Origin: Streptomyces guryensis
GTDB taxonomy: Bacteria; Actinomycetota; Actinomycetes; Streptomycetales; Streptomycetaceae
Assembly: GCF_021261325.1 (NCBI RefSeq)
Contig: NZ_JAJSBI010000001.1
Span: forward strand, 248,001 to 312,000
DNA length: 64,000 nt
Direction of reading: 5' to 3'
The position numbers and the translations under genes were made by a program. Shown piece by piece: positions 1 to 10,417 of the stretch; the stretch's first letter is position 1, and each line of letters begins with the position of its first letter. The notes under the pieces were generated by a model, which saw only the letters and a list, made by a program, of their open reading frames with translations, ran no database searches and was not told the DNA's origin.

Positions 1-2368
1 AGACGTCCTTGACCACCTCGAAGTACTTCTCGGCGTACGGGGCGAGCAGCTCGCGCTGGTCGGTCTGGACGAAGCCGCCGATGACCGCCTCCTGGACGGC
101 GTTCGGCAGCTTGTCGGACTCGACGACCTGCGCCCAGACCTCCGCCTTCGCCTCCGCGGTCGGCCGGGCGGCACGGGCGCTGGCCGCGTGGCGCTCGCCC
201 GCGGCCGTCCGGTCCCGCTCGTACTCGCCGGCGATCTCCGTCTCGTCGTAGCGGCCGACCGCGGCGAGCCGCTGCACGAACGCCCAGCGCAGCTCGGTGT
301 CGACGGCCAGACCCTCGATCGTCTGCGAACCGTCCAGCAGGGCCTCCAGCAGGTCCAGCTGCTCCGGCGTCCGGGCCGTCGCCGCGAACGCGCGCGCCCA
401 GGCCAGCTGGTGGTCGCTGCTCGGCTCGGCCGCGCGCAGGTGGGCCAGCGTGGCGTCGGTCCAGCGGGTGAGCAGGGCCTCGCGGGCGGCCGGGTCGGCG
501 TACAGGTCGATGGCCAGCTTCACCTGGCGGTGCAGCGACTGCACGACACCGATGTCGGACTCCTTGCCGACGCCCGACAGGACCAGGGAGAGGTAGTCGC
601 GGGTCGCGAGCTCCGCATCCCGTGTCATGTCCCAGGCAGAGGCCCAGCACAGGGCGCGGGGGAGCGACGACTCGAAGTCGCCCAGGTGCTCGGTGACGAA
701 GGCGAGGGACTTCTCGTCGAGGCGGACCTTCGCGTACGACAGGTCGTCGTCGTTGAGCAGGACGACGGCCGGGCGGCGCTTGCCCACCAGCTGCGGTACG
801 GCGGTCAGTTCACCGTCGACATCCAGCTCGATGCGCTCGTCGCGGACCAGCTTGCCGCTGTCGTCGTCGAGTTCGTACAGGCCGACCGCGATGCGGTGCG
901 GGCGGAGGGTCGGCTCGCCCTTGGCGCCCGCGGGGAGCGCCGGGGCCTCCTGGCGGATGGCGAAGGAGGTGATGACGCCGTTCGCGTCCGTCTCGATCTC
1001 GGGACGGAGGATGTTGATGCCGGCGGTCTGGAGCCATTTCTCCGACCAGTTCCCCAGGTCGCGGCCGGAGGTCTCCTCCAGCGCGCCCAGCAGGTCGGAC
1101 AGGCGCGTGTTGCCGTACGCGTGGCGCTTGAAGTACGCCTGCACACCCCCGAAGAACTCGTCCATGCCGACGTACGCGACGAGCTGCTTCAGGACGCTGG
1201 CGCCCTTGGCGTAGGTGATGCCGTCGAAGTTGACCAGGACGTCGTCCAGGTCGTTGATCTCGGCCATGATCGGGTGGGTGGAGGGCAGCTGGTCCTGCCG
1301 GTAGGCCCATGTCTTCATGGAGTTGGCGAAGGTGGTCCAGGAGTGCGGCCACCGCGACTGCGCGTGGTCCGCCTGGCAGGCGATGGAGGTGTACGTGGCG
1401 AACGACTCGTTCAGCCACAGGTCGTTCCACCACTCCATGGTGACCAGGTCGCCGAACCACATGTGGGCCAGTTCGTGCAGGATGGTCTCGGCGCGCAGCT
1501 CGTACGACGCGTCGGTGACCTTGGAGCGGAACACGTACTGGTCCCGGATGGTCACCGCGCCCGCGTTCTCCATCGCGCCCGCGTTGAACTCCGGCACGAA
1601 CAGCTGGTCGTACTTCTTGAACGGGTACGCGTAGTCGAACTTCTCCTGGAACCACTCGAAGCCCTGCCGGGTGACCTCGAAGATCGCGTCGGAGTCGAGG
1701 AACTCGGCGAGCGAGGGCCGGCAGTAGATGCCCAGCGGCACGCTCTGCCCGTCCTTCTCGTACACGCTGTGCACGGAGTGGTACGGGCCGACGATGAGCG
1801 CCGTGATGTAGCTGGAGATCCGCGGCGTCGGCTCGAAGGCCCAGACGTCGTCCTTCGGCTCGGGCGTCGGCGAGTTGGAGATGACGGTCCAGCCGGTGGG
1901 GGCCTGCACCGTGAACTGGAAGGTCGCCTTGAGGTCGGGCTGCTCGAACGACGCGAACACGCGGCGGGCGTCCGGGACCTCGAACTGGGTGTAGAGATAA
2001 GCCTGTTGGTCCACCGGATCGACGAAGCGGTGCAACCCCTCACCCGTGTTGGTGTAGGCGCAGTCGGCGACGACCCGGAGGATGTTACGGCCCTCCAGCA
2101 GCCCCGGGAGGGCGATCCGCGAGTCCTTGAAGAGCTCGGCGGGGTCGAGGGCGTCGCCGTTCAGCGTCACTTCGTGGACGGTCGGGGCCACCAGGTCGAT
2201 GAAGGACTCGGCACCGTTTTCGGCCACGTCGAAACGCACCGTCGTCACGGACCGGTAGGTGCCGCCCTCCTGCGCGCCGGAGAGGTCGAGATCGATCTCG
2301 TACGAGTCAACGGTGAGCAGCTTCGCCCGCTGCTGCGCCTCTTCGCGAGTCAGGTTTGTGCCAGGCAC
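1..2368 (-). CDS. pepN: Aminopeptidase N (M1 family), 3' end outside window
   Basis: This is a zinc metallo-aminopeptidase of the M1 family, which removes N-terminal residues from peptides in the cytoplasm. The N-terminal beta domain is followed by the substrate-binding motif GAMEN near residue 265 and the zinc site HELAHMW near residue 296, with the third zinc ligand in NESFA. About 789 residues are visible; family members have about 850, so roughly the last 60 are cut by the window edge. The GTG start (MPGTNLTREEA) is chosen because GGAG lies 9 nt upstream and the N-terminus matches that of the second M1 gene at 20750-23326. No signal peptide is seen. It is divergent from the DUF1203 gene. 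The paralogue in the same window makes it likely that one of the two enzymes is specialised, but the sequence does not say which. Confidence 0.95.
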   Translation of the reverse strand, partial: MPGTNLTREEAQQRAKLLTVDSYEIDLDLSGAQEGGTYRSVTTVRFDVAENGAESFIDLVAPTVHEVTLNGDALDPAELFKDSRIALPGLLEGRNILRVVADCAYTNTGEGLHRFVDPVDQQAYLYTQFEVPDARRVFASFEQPDLKATFQFTVQAPTGWTVISNSPTPEPKDDVWAFEPTPRISSYITALIVGPYHSVHSVYEKDGQSVPLGIYCRPSLAEFLDSDAIFEVTRQGFEWFQEKFDYAYPFKKYDQLFVPEFNAGAMENAGAVTIRDQYVFRSKVTDASYELRAETILHELAHMWFGDLVTMEWWNDLWLNESFATYTSIACQADHAQSRWPHSWTTFANSMKTWAYRQDQLPSTHPIMAEINDLDDVLVNFDGITYAKGASVLKQLVAYVGMDEFFGGVQAYFKRHAYGNTRLSDLLGALEETSGRDLGNWSEKWLQTAGINILRPEIETDANGVITSFAIRQEAPALPAGAKGEPTLRPHRIAVGLYELDDDSGKLVRDERIELDVDGELTAVPQLVGKRRPAVVLLNDDDLSYAKVRLDEKSLAFVTEHLGDFESSLPRALCWASAWDMTRDAELATRDYLSLVLSGVGKESDIGVVQSLHRQVKLAIDLYADPAAREALLTRWTDATLAHLRAAEPSSDHQLAWARAFAATARTPEQLDLLEALLDGSQTIEGLAVDTELRWAFVQRLAAVGRYDETEIAGEYERDRTAAGERHAASARAARPTAEAKAEVWAQVVESDKLPNAVQEAVIGGFVQTDQRELLAPYAEKYFEVVKDV

Positions 2369-2526
2369 GCGGTCATCTCCTCGTTATGTGTGGGTTCCGC
2401 CATCCTTCCATGTCACCGTGGGGAGGGCGACGAGGGTTTTCCCGATGGATCAACCGGTCGGCACCACCGGACCGCCACGTCCGAATCCCGCCGGTCACGC
2501 GGCGCCGCACGCGTCAGCCTGGACGT

Positions 2527-4127
<1,601 letters not shown>

Positions 4128-4263
4128 TCAACGGTTGCCAAACTCCGCCCACACCCCCGCTGAGCTGGAGAAATTCATCCTACGGAGGCCCGGTGCCGCA
4201 AGCTGTGCTGGCCGCGCGCGGCGGTGTGACGTACACCTCTGAACGATTTCCCGCGGCAGGGCC

Positions 4264-4288
4264 GAACGTTTCCGCCGGCTCCCGCGTC
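4264..4288 (+). promoter_or_regulatory. Candidate ECF-type promoter of the sigma factor gene
   Basis: GAAC at 4264-4267 and CGTC at 4285-4288 are separated by 17 nt, the spacing and sequence typical of extracytoplasmic-function sigma promoters. The element ends 14 nt before the GTG of the sigma gene, which would suit autoregulation. This is inference from sequence alone. Confidence 0.4.
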
Positions 4289-4302
4289 GTAGAGGAAACG
4301 CG

Positions 4303-4845
4303 GTGAGGGGGTGGCTTGTGCTGCGCAGAAAGGCCCGCCGTGGCCAGGAGGACGATCATGGCGATCCTCTGGACGCGGCTCAGGAACGCCGGGTGCGGGC
4401 GGTGCTCGCGCTGGGCGGGGTGCCGCAGACGGACCTGCCGGACGGGGTGCAGCAGGTCCGTCTGCGGCTGCTGGAGCGGGCCGCGAAGGGGTACGAGGCC
4501 CCGCGCGACGTCTCCGCGTGGGCGGCCGTCGTCGCCTCCAACCTGGCCATGGACTGGCACCGCGCCAAACGCCGCCAGGAGCGGATCGGCGAGCGCCTCG
4601 CCTCCCTGCGCCAGCTGGAGCACCCGTCGGGAGAGGACACCAGCGTGCTCTCCCTGGCCGTCGCCCGGGGCCTGGACGAGCTCCCCGACTCCCAGCGCCA
4701 GGTCCTCGTCCTCCGCTTCTACGCAGACCTGCCCGTCCGCTCGATAGCCGACGAGCTCGGCATCCCGGAGGGCACGGTCAAGAGCAGGCTGCACACGGCG
4801 GTACGAGCTCTGCGCGCCCGCCTGCACGAGGACGAGGTGGTGTGA
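4303..4845 (+). CDS. SigE-family RNA polymerase sigma factor
   Basis: An ECF sigma factor of 180 residues. Region 2 is recognisable in AWAAVVASNLAMDWHRAKRR (about residues 70-89) and region 4 near the C-terminus, with LPDSQRQVLVLRFYADL and the recognition-helix segment EGTVKSRLHTAVRALR. The first 25 residues are basic and poorly conserved; the GTG at 4303 is preferred because GAGGAAA lies just upstream, but in-frame GTGs at 4312 and 4318 are alternatives. One base separates its stop codon from the ATG of the downstream membrane protein, so the two are translationally coupled, the usual arrangement for a sigma factor and its regulator. Confidence 0.88.
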   Translation: MRGWLVLRRKARRGQEDDHGDPLDAAQERRVRAVLALGGVPQTDLPDGVQQVRLRLLERAAKGYEAPRDVSAWAAVVASNLAMDWHRAKRRQERIGERLASLRQLEHPSGEDTSVLSLAVARGLDELPDSQRQVLVLRFYADLPVRSIADELGIPEGTVKSRLHTAVRALRARLHEDEVV

Positions 4846-4846
4846 G

Positions 4847-5587
4847 ATGACCGCCGGACACGAGACGCACGAGATGTACGACGGCACCGACGCGCTGATG
4901 GCCGCGATCACCGGCGAGGAGCTGCCGGAGGAGGCCCGCGCGGACGCCGCCCTCGCGGCCGAGCACCGCAGGGCGACGGCCGATGTGGCGCTGCTGCGGC
5001 AGCAGCTCGGGATCATCGGGGACGCGCTGGCCGAGGAACCGCGGCCGGAGCGGACGCCCGCTCCGGTACGGGCGTCGCGGGACCGGCGCCGGGTGCGCAG
5101 GTTCGCCTTCGGCTCCCTCGCGGTGGCCACCGTCGCGGCCGTGCTGTCGGGGGTGGGCTGGCTGGTGGTGCAGGCCGGGAGCGGCGCCGGCTCGATGCCG
5201 GGCGGCAGCGCCGACTCGGCCTCCAAGGGGGAGCGGAACGCCGAGGCCGGCTCCGCCTTCTCCAGTCCCGGCTACCTCGCCTGCGCCCGGCTGGTCGCCG
5301 AGGGCGAGGTGACGGGCGTCGAGCCGGTGCCCGGGACCGCCGGGCAGGAGCGGATCACCGTGGACGTGACCCGCTCGTACAAGCCGCAGAAGTCCACCAA
5401 GGAACTCTCGGTCGTGATCGACGAGGGTGCTCTCCTCAAGGCCCTCCACAAGGGCGATCACGTCCTCGTGGCTGTTCCGCAGCACGCGGCCACGCCGGAC
5501 CACGTGCTCGTCGGCGAGAAGTCGATCGCCCGCGAACGCGCCGGACTCGGCCGGGCGTTGAAGGAGTCGGCCGGCATCGGCTGCTGA
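4847..5587 (+). CDS. Membrane partner of the sigma factor (putative anti-sigma-like protein)
   Basis: A 246-residue protein with a cytoplasmic N-terminal helical part (residues 1-85), one transmembrane segment (about 88-110, FGSLAVATVAAVLSGVGWLV) and an extracytoplasmic domain. No H-x3-C-x2-C zinc anti-sigma motif is seen in the N-terminal part, so assignment as anti-sigma factor rests on coupling to the sigma gene and topology, not on a recognised domain. The outer domain has conserved-looking blocks (GYLACARLVAEGEVT, ITVDVTRSYKP, GDHVLVAVP) that suggest a small beta-fold. The ATG follows the sigma stop codon by one base. Confidence 0.75.
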   Translation: MTAGHETHEMYDGTDALMAAITGEELPEEARADAALAAEHRRATADVALLRQQLGIIGDALAEEPRPERTPAPVRASRDRRRVRRFAFGSLAVATVAAVLSGVGWLVVQAGSGAGSMPGGSADSASKGERNAEAGSAFSSPGYLACARLVAEGEVTGVEPVPGTAGQERITVDVTRSYKPQKSTKELSVVIDEGALLKALHKGDHVLVAVPQHAATPDHVLVGEKSIARERAGLGRALKESAGIGC

Positions 5588-5593
5588 CGGGAA

Positions 5594-5623
5594 AGGGCGG
5601 GCGCCCGTACGGACGCCCGCCCT
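5594..5623. terminator. Bidirectional terminator hairpin
   Basis: A perfect 10-bp stem (AGGGCGGGCG / CGCCCGCCCT) around a loop that itself contains the palindrome CCGTACGG. It lies in the 53-bp gap between two convergent genes and has no T-run, as is common for high-GC actinobacterial terminators. Confidence 0.8.
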
Positions 5624-5640
5624 CACCGCCGTACCGCGGA

Positions 5641-8600
5641 CTACGGAGTGACCTTCTCGATCTTCACGCTGCCGGTGCCCGCGGCTGTGCCGCGTGCGTT
5701 CACCAGCTGGACCTGCCCGAAGAACGCACGGCCCTCCGGGGCGGCCGCCGCTGCGGTGACGCTGCCGGAGACGGTCGCCGAGTCGCCCGTGCCGAGCTTG
5801 ACCGGCGCCGAGTCGTCGACGGTGACGGTGCCCAGGGACGCGGAGAAGAAGACGTCCCGGTAGTCGTACGCGGTGGAGCCGGACGGGACCGAGTAGCCCG
5901 CGACCTCGATGGTGTACGTACCGGCGACCGGGGAGGCGACCGAAACCGCCTCCTCCGAGTCGCCGTCGGCGGACTGGCCGACGACCGTGCCGGCCGCGTT
6001 CTTCACCGTCAGGTCGAGGTCCGCGGACGCGTCCGACACCCTGCCGATGGCGACGTCCAGCGACTTGGCGCCCGTGGGCACCTCGACCGTGGTGGTCTGC
6101 GTCTCGCCCTCCTTGATGGTCGGGCGGGCCGTCTTCGACGAGCCGAGCGGGCCGCCGACCAGCTTGCCGTCGAGCGCGGCGAGCTTGTTCGTCACCTTCC
6201 AGGAGACGGCGGCCGGGGTACCGACCCTGGCCTCGGGCACGGTGACCGTCTCCGGGTCGAAGGCCGCACCGAGGACGGCGACGTCCAGCTGGTACGGGTT
6301 GTCGAGCAGCGGCGAGGTACGTCGCGACTCGACCTCGATCTCCCAGACGCCGGTCTGCGGGTCCGCGTACGAACGCACGTCGGGCTTGCAGCCGTTGCCG
6401 TCGAGGTAGTTGTTGTAGCACTTCGGGGTGCTGGTGTCGTCGACCGGAGTGCCGTACGGGTGGATCGCGATGAACCGGGTCTGGCTCTTGTCCTTCAGCC
6501 CGCCGATGGCGACCTCCAGGGACTCGGCGCCCTCGGGCACGGTCACGAAGTACGACTGCGTGCTGTTGCGCTGCACCGTGTTCGAGGCGGTGAAGGTGTA
6601 CTTCACCGGCGTCGAGACCACGACCGTGGCGAGGATCTGCCTGTCGACGCCCTCGGTCCGCGGGTCGTCGACGTAGAGGATCGCGCTCTTGATGCCCGCG
6701 GACCTCGGGTTCGCCTGAACCTTGACGGTGACCGGCTGGTTCAGCGGCAGCTTCACCTCGTCCTTGCCGACGATCCGGAAGGTGTCACCGGCGTTGTTCT
6801 CGATGCCCAGCTCGTGCCGGACCGCCTTGTCGGGGCCGGAGGTCCGGGTGATCGTGACGTCGTACGTCTTCCTGTCACCCGCCTTGAGGCCGCCCTCGCG
6901 GTCGTACAGGCCGGTGCCGAAGCCCGGCGTCTTCAGCGCCTGGTCGAGCGCGGTGTCGACGGGTGCCTTGACGGTGTAGTCGTGAGACGTGGCGCCGTCG
7001 CGGATCGCGTCCCAGGCGTCGACGATGTCGATGCGTCCCGCGCCCTCCTCGTATGCCTGAACGCCCTTGATGTGGTGGGCGGTCGACGTCAGCGCCGTGC
7101 GCAGGGTGGCGGGCTTGAGCTCGATGCCCTTCTGCTTGGCGGCCGACAGCAGCAGCGCGCTCGCACCCGTGGCCTGCGGGGAGGCCATGGACGTGCCCTG
7201 CAGCATGGAGTAGCCGGCCGGCAGCGAGTAGCCCGCCTCGGCGACCGGGGAGCCCGGCAGCCAGGTCTGGGTGGTGTTGATCGCGGCACCCGGCGCGACC
7301 AGGGTCGGTGTGAAGCCGCCCTCCTCACGCGGCCCGCGCGAGGAGAAGGGCATCATCGCGTACTTCTTCTGCACGGCGGAGCCGTAGTTGGACGCCCAGG
7401 TCGCCTTGGAGATACCGGCGCCCACGGAGATCACCTTGTCGGCCAGCCCCGGGTCGCCGATGGTGTTCGCGCCCGGGCCGGAGTTGCCGGCCGAGATCAC
7501 CAGCTGCACGCCGTACGTGTCGATGAGGCGCGTGTACAGCTCGGCGCGCGCGTTGTTGCCGTCGTTGAGGGCCGGGAGGCCGCCGATCGACATGTTGACG
7601 ACGTCGACACCGCGGTTCACGACGAGGTCGATCATGCCCTCGGTGAGCGCGACGTTGGTGCAGCCGCCCGTCCAGGTGCAGGCACGGGAGGAGACGATCT
7701 TCGCGCCGGGGGCCGCGCCGTTCATCTTCCCGCCGAACAGGCCGTTGGCAGCGGTGATGCCGGCGACGTGCGTGCCGTGCTCGGACTCGATGACGCCGAT
7801 GTTGACGAAGTCGGCCTTCTTGCCGACCCAGTCACCGCCGAACGGGTCCATCGGCACGTCCTTGCGGATCTGCACGACGAACGGCTGGCGCTCCACGACG
7901 TCGGTCGACGGGTCGTCGGTGCCGAAGTAGCCGATCTGGAAGCCGTCCTTGTACGGCTTCATCGGCTCGTCGTCGCCGAAGTCGTGGTTGTTGTTCAGGT
8001 CGACGCGGACGGTCCCGGCGGCGGCGTCGTAGAGGACGCCCCACTTGTCCGTGGTGTCCCCGTCCCGGTTGGCGTCGCCCTTCGCGTCACCGCCCGCGGT
8101 GGCGGCCTCGCTGAAGGTGCTGACCTGGTACGAACCGGCGGGCGCCGTCCAGGTCCGGCCGCCGTAGGTGAAGGTGGGCCCGGAGACGGCGGTCACCATC
8201 GGGCGCCAGGTGGCGTCGCTGTCGACGATCGGGTCGGTCGCCGTCACCCAGTCGACGATCTTCCGCTCACCGGTGGTGGTCTTCTGCAGCGCGGGGTGGC
8301 CGAGGTCGACACCGGAGTCCAGGATGCCGATGGTGACGCCGCGGCCGTCCGCCTTCGGGTGGTCCTTCACGAAGTCGACGGCACCCGTCTCGAAGGACGG
8401 GTTGTACGGGTTCTCGGCGGGCGTGTTCTTGTCCGGGGCGGGGTAACTCACCGTGCCTGAAGCCGACTTGGAGCCGCTCGTCGCGCTCGGGTCGTCCAGC
8501 GGTATCTCCTCACGCAGGTCGATGCCGTGCACGGAGGAGAGCTTCGCGGCGGCGGCGATGGCCGCGTCCGCCTGCGAGGTGGGGACGGTGGCGCGGACGT

Positions 8601-8928
8601 AACCGAGCTTGTCGTAGGTCCGGCCGACCGAGCCGCCCTTGACCGCGTCCAGCTTCCCGGCGACCTGCTCGGTCTGCCCCGGGGCGGTGGCGATCATCAT
8701 CGTGACGTTCTTGTCGCCGTCGGCCTTGGCCTCGGCGAGCAGGTCCGCGTCGTCGGAACCGAGCTTTTCCTGCGCGGACTTGACGCTGCCGTCCGAGGGG
8801 GCGGTGGAGCCCGGGGACGGCGCGTCGGCGGAGAAGGCCATGGGTATCGGCCCGGCCGCGGAGAGCGCGGCGACGAGACCGGCGGCCACGGCTATTCGGG
8901 CCACGGGTCTGAGGGGCGTGAGGGTCAT
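5641..8928 (-). CDS. Secreted subtilisin-like serine protease (S8)
   Basis: A large secreted subtilase of 1095 residues. A Sec signal peptide (RPVARIAVAAGLVAALSAAG region) is followed by a propeptide and the S8 domain with the catalytic triad in order: Asp in ILDSGVDLGHP (about residue 206), His in HGTHVAG (about 384) and Ser in GTSMASP (about 579). The long insert between Asp and His contains an acidic DLNNNHDFGDDE stretch that may bind calcium. About 500 C-terminal residues form beta-rich repeats resembling pre-peptidase C-terminal domains (for example LDVAIGRVSDASADLDL). Two ATGs compete: the one at 8928 is chosen because AAGGG lies about 6 nt upstream, whereas it directly abuts the ATG at 8934. 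Confidence 0.93.
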   Translation of the reverse strand: MTLTPLRPVARIAVAAGLVAALSAAGPIPMAFSADAPSPGSTAPSDGSVKSAQEKLGSDDADLLAEAKADGDKNVTMMIATAPGQTEQVAGKLDAVKGGSVGRTYDKLGYVRATVPTSQADAAIAAAAKLSSVHGIDLREEIPLDDPSATSGSKSASGTVSYPAPDKNTPAENPYNPSFETGAVDFVKDHPKADGRGVTIGILDSGVDLGHPALQKTTTGERKIVDWVTATDPIVDSDATWRPMVTAVSGPTFTYGGRTWTAPAGSYQVSTFSEAATAGGDAKGDANRDGDTTDKWGVLYDAAAGTVRVDLNNNHDFGDDEPMKPYKDGFQIGYFGTDDPSTDVVERQPFVVQIRKDVPMDPFGGDWVGKKADFVNIGVIESEHGTHVAGITAANGLFGGKMNGAAPGAKIVSSRACTWTGGCTNVALTEGMIDLVVNRGVDVVNMSIGGLPALNDGNNARAELYTRLIDTYGVQLVISAGNSGPGANTIGDPGLADKVISVGAGISKATWASNYGSAVQKKYAMMPFSSRGPREEGGFTPTLVAPGAAINTTQTWLPGSPVAEAGYSLPAGYSMLQGTSMASPQATGASALLLSAAKQKGIELKPATLRTALTSTAHHIKGVQAYEEGAGRIDIVDAWDAIRDGATSHDYTVKAPVDTALDQALKTPGFGTGLYDREGGLKAGDRKTYDVTITRTSGPDKAVRHELGIENNAGDTFRIVGKDEVKLPLNQPVTVKVQANPRSAGIKSAILYVDDPRTEGVDRQILATVVVSTPVKYTFTASNTVQRNSTQSYFVTVPEGAESLEVAIGGLKDKSQTRFIAIHPYGTPVDDTSTPKCYNNYLDGNGCKPDVRSYADPQTGVWEIEVESRRTSPLLDNPYQLDVAVLGAAFDPETVTVPEARVGTPAAVSWKVTNKLAALDGKLVGGPLGSSKTARPTIKEGETQTTTVEVPTGAKSLDVAIGRVSDASADLDLTVKNAAGTVVGQSADGDSEEAVSVASPVAGTYTIEVAGYSVPSGSTAYDYRDVFFSASLGTVTVDDSAPVKLGTGDSATVSGSVTAAAAAPEGRAFFGQVQLVNARGTAAGTGSVKIEKVTP

Positions 8929-9091
8929 CGGCATCCCTTGGAGTGAAGATTTTCAGTGCCGGACGAGCGCACAGCTTTACCCAAGGGGCAGTTGTTTGGG
9001 AAGTGTTGACCGAAACGCTATGGACGTATGGGGAAAACCCCCGATGTGCTTTACGGGCATCAGCCGCAAATACGGCAAACAACCCGCAAGT

Positions 9092-9382
9092 TCAAGCAAT
9101 CTTCGAGCGCGCGTAATGCCGTGACGCCTTGGCCCGGTTGCCGCAGGCCGCCATCGAGCACCAGCGACGCGTGCCGTTCCCCGACGTGTCGAAGAAGTGC
9201 CGGACGCATCGCTCATGGGCGCAGCCGCGGATGCGGTCGGGCGCGGTGGTGAGCAGTTCGAGGTGGTTCCGGGCGGCGAGCCAGGCCGGCGAGCGGAGGG
9301 TGAGCTTCACGCCGGCCGAGGTCGTCGAGGCCCCGTCGACGGTGCCGCTGCGCTGGACGGCGCCCGAATACTCGCCTGCCAA
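9092..9382 (-). pseudogene. CGNR zinc-finger protein, N-terminally truncated
   Basis: The last 65 residues are a clear CGNR zinc finger: CAHERCVRHFFDTSGNG followed by RRWCSMAACGNRAK, a DNA-binding-like module found at the C-terminus of ABATE/CGNR regulators of about 180-200 residues. Here only 96 codons are open. The best start is a TTG, and an in-frame TAG lies 18 nt upstream of it, so the usual N-terminal domain is absent. The 28-bp gap to the divergent Nudix gene leaves no room for the missing part. I read it as a decayed gene, although a short functional zinc-finger protein is possible. Confidence 0.6.
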
Positions 9383-9398
9383 TCCGACGCCGGCGTTC

Positions 9399-9404
9399 TA
9401 ACGT
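9399..9404 (+). promoter_or_regulatory. -10 element of a leaderless promoter (Nudix gene)
   Basis: TAACGT ends 6 nt before the GTG start at 9411, which would place the transcription start on the start codon. No Shine-Dalgarno sequence is visible upstream. The same layout is seen at valS and folC. Confidence 0.45.
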
Positions 9405-9410
9405 CCGTAC

Positions 9411-9872
9411 GTGCGCAGGAAACTGAGGGTGGCGGCCTACGCCATGTGCGTCCAGGAGGGCCGGCTCCTGCTGGCCCGCGGGTACGACGAGGCGGGTGAG
9501 CCGGAGTGGACCCTGCCCGGCGGTGGCATGGAGCACGGGGAGGATCCCTACCACACCGTCCACCGGGAGGTGGGGGAGGAGAGCGGGTACCTGGTGGAGA
9601 TCACCGGGCTGCTCGGCGTGGACTCGTTCCGCCGGACCCTGCCCGGCCGCTTCGGCCGGTCGGTGGACCACCAGGCCCTGCGGCTGGTCTACGAGGCGCG
9701 GATCACCGGCGGCGAACTCCGCCCCGAGGTCGGCGGCTCGACGGACATGGCGGCCTGGCACCCGCTGGACGAGGTGCCCCGTCTGCAACGGGTCTCCCTG
9801 GTCGACGTGGGGCTCGCGCTGTGGCGGGAGCGGCCCGTGACGGGGCATGCGGGGGCGGCCGGGGAGGAGTGA
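9411..9872 (+). CDS. Nudix hydrolase
   Basis: A 153-residue hydrolase of nucleoside-diphosphate-linked compounds. The Nudix box is complete: G-x5-E-x7-REV-x-EE-x-GY starting in GGGMEHGED (about residues 38-60), with the metal-binding glutamates in REVGEES. The substrate cannot be read from the sequence. The GTG start appears leaderless. The gene is divergent from the broken CGNR gene. Confidence 0.88.
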   Translation: MRRKLRVAAYAMCVQEGRLLLARGYDEAGEPEWTLPGGGMEHGEDPYHTVHREVGEESGYLVEITGLLGVDSFRRTLPGRFGRSVDHQALRLVYEARITGGELRPEVGGSTDMAAWHPLDEVPRLQRVSLVDVGLALWRERPVTGHAGAAGEE

Positions 9873-9922
9873 CGGTCCGGTGTTCGTCCGTCGAGCACCT
9901 CTGCTCACGTCAACTCGCCACC

Positions 9923-9928
9923 TACAAT
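9923..9928 (+). promoter_or_regulatory. Candidate -10 element of the two-gene membrane module
   Basis: TACAAT closely matches the housekeeping -10 consensus and lies 78 nt before the ATG at 10007. It sits inside a 9-bp inverted repeat whose arms (CTGCTCACG at 9901-9909, CGTGAGCAG at 9954-9962) flank it and could be an operator. No good -35 hexamer is seen. Confidence 0.35.
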
Positions 9929-10006
9929 GGCATATTGCACCTGCAGCAACAGCCGTGAGCAGGCGGTGAGCAAGCCGTGGGCACCGCCGTCGCCGAGGGG
10001 ACGGCA

Positions 10007-10417
10007 ATGGAATGGACGGTGTGCGCCGTGTACGGCGCACTGGGCGGCCTCGTGGTGGAGGCCGTCGCCTTCTACGGGCGGATCGCCGCCTGGCAGAGGG
10101 CACGGCACCAGGCCCTGGCCAGAAACCGGAAGCGGCTTCCCGGGTTCGGCAAGTACGTCGACGCGCCGTCCGACATCGCCGTCGCGCTCACCCGTCTCGG
10201 CCTCGGTGCGGGTGCCGGGATCGCCTTCCACTCCCAGCTGACCGGCCCGCTGGCCGCACTCGCCGTGGGCGCCTCGGCACCGGCACTGATCGCACAGCTG
10301 GGCGGCGCGCGAACCGTCCAGGAGGTCCTCGGCGGGGCGCGCGCCACCGCCCCCGAGTCCGGCGTCGCGTCGCCGTCCGTGGCACTGCCCAAGGGAGCGG
10401 AGGCGGTCGAGCCATGA
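10007..10417 (+). CDS. Small membrane protein of unknown function
   Basis: I do not recognise a characterised family. The 136-residue protein has an N-terminal hydrophobic segment (AVYGALGGLVVEAVAFYG), a basic stretch (ARHQALARNRKRLP) and a glycine/alanine-rich pair of hydrophobic segments (residues about 60-100), suggesting two or three membrane passes. The ATG at 10007 is chosen over the upstream GTG because GAGGGG lies 6 nt before it. The stop overlaps the ATG of the next gene (ATGA), so both are one translation unit and probably one complex. Confidence 0.65.
   Translation: MEWTVCAVYGALGGLVVEAVAFYGRIAAWQRARHQALARNRKRLPGFGKYVDAPSDIAVALTRLGLGAGAGIAFHSQLTGPLAALAVGASAPALIAQLGGARTVQEVLGGARATAPESGVASPSVALPKGAEAVEP

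Noticed and set aside
6460..8460. Long plus-strand frame opposite the subtilase
   Set aside because: Valine/arginine/leucine-rich shadow without motifs; the subtilase triad is on the other strand.
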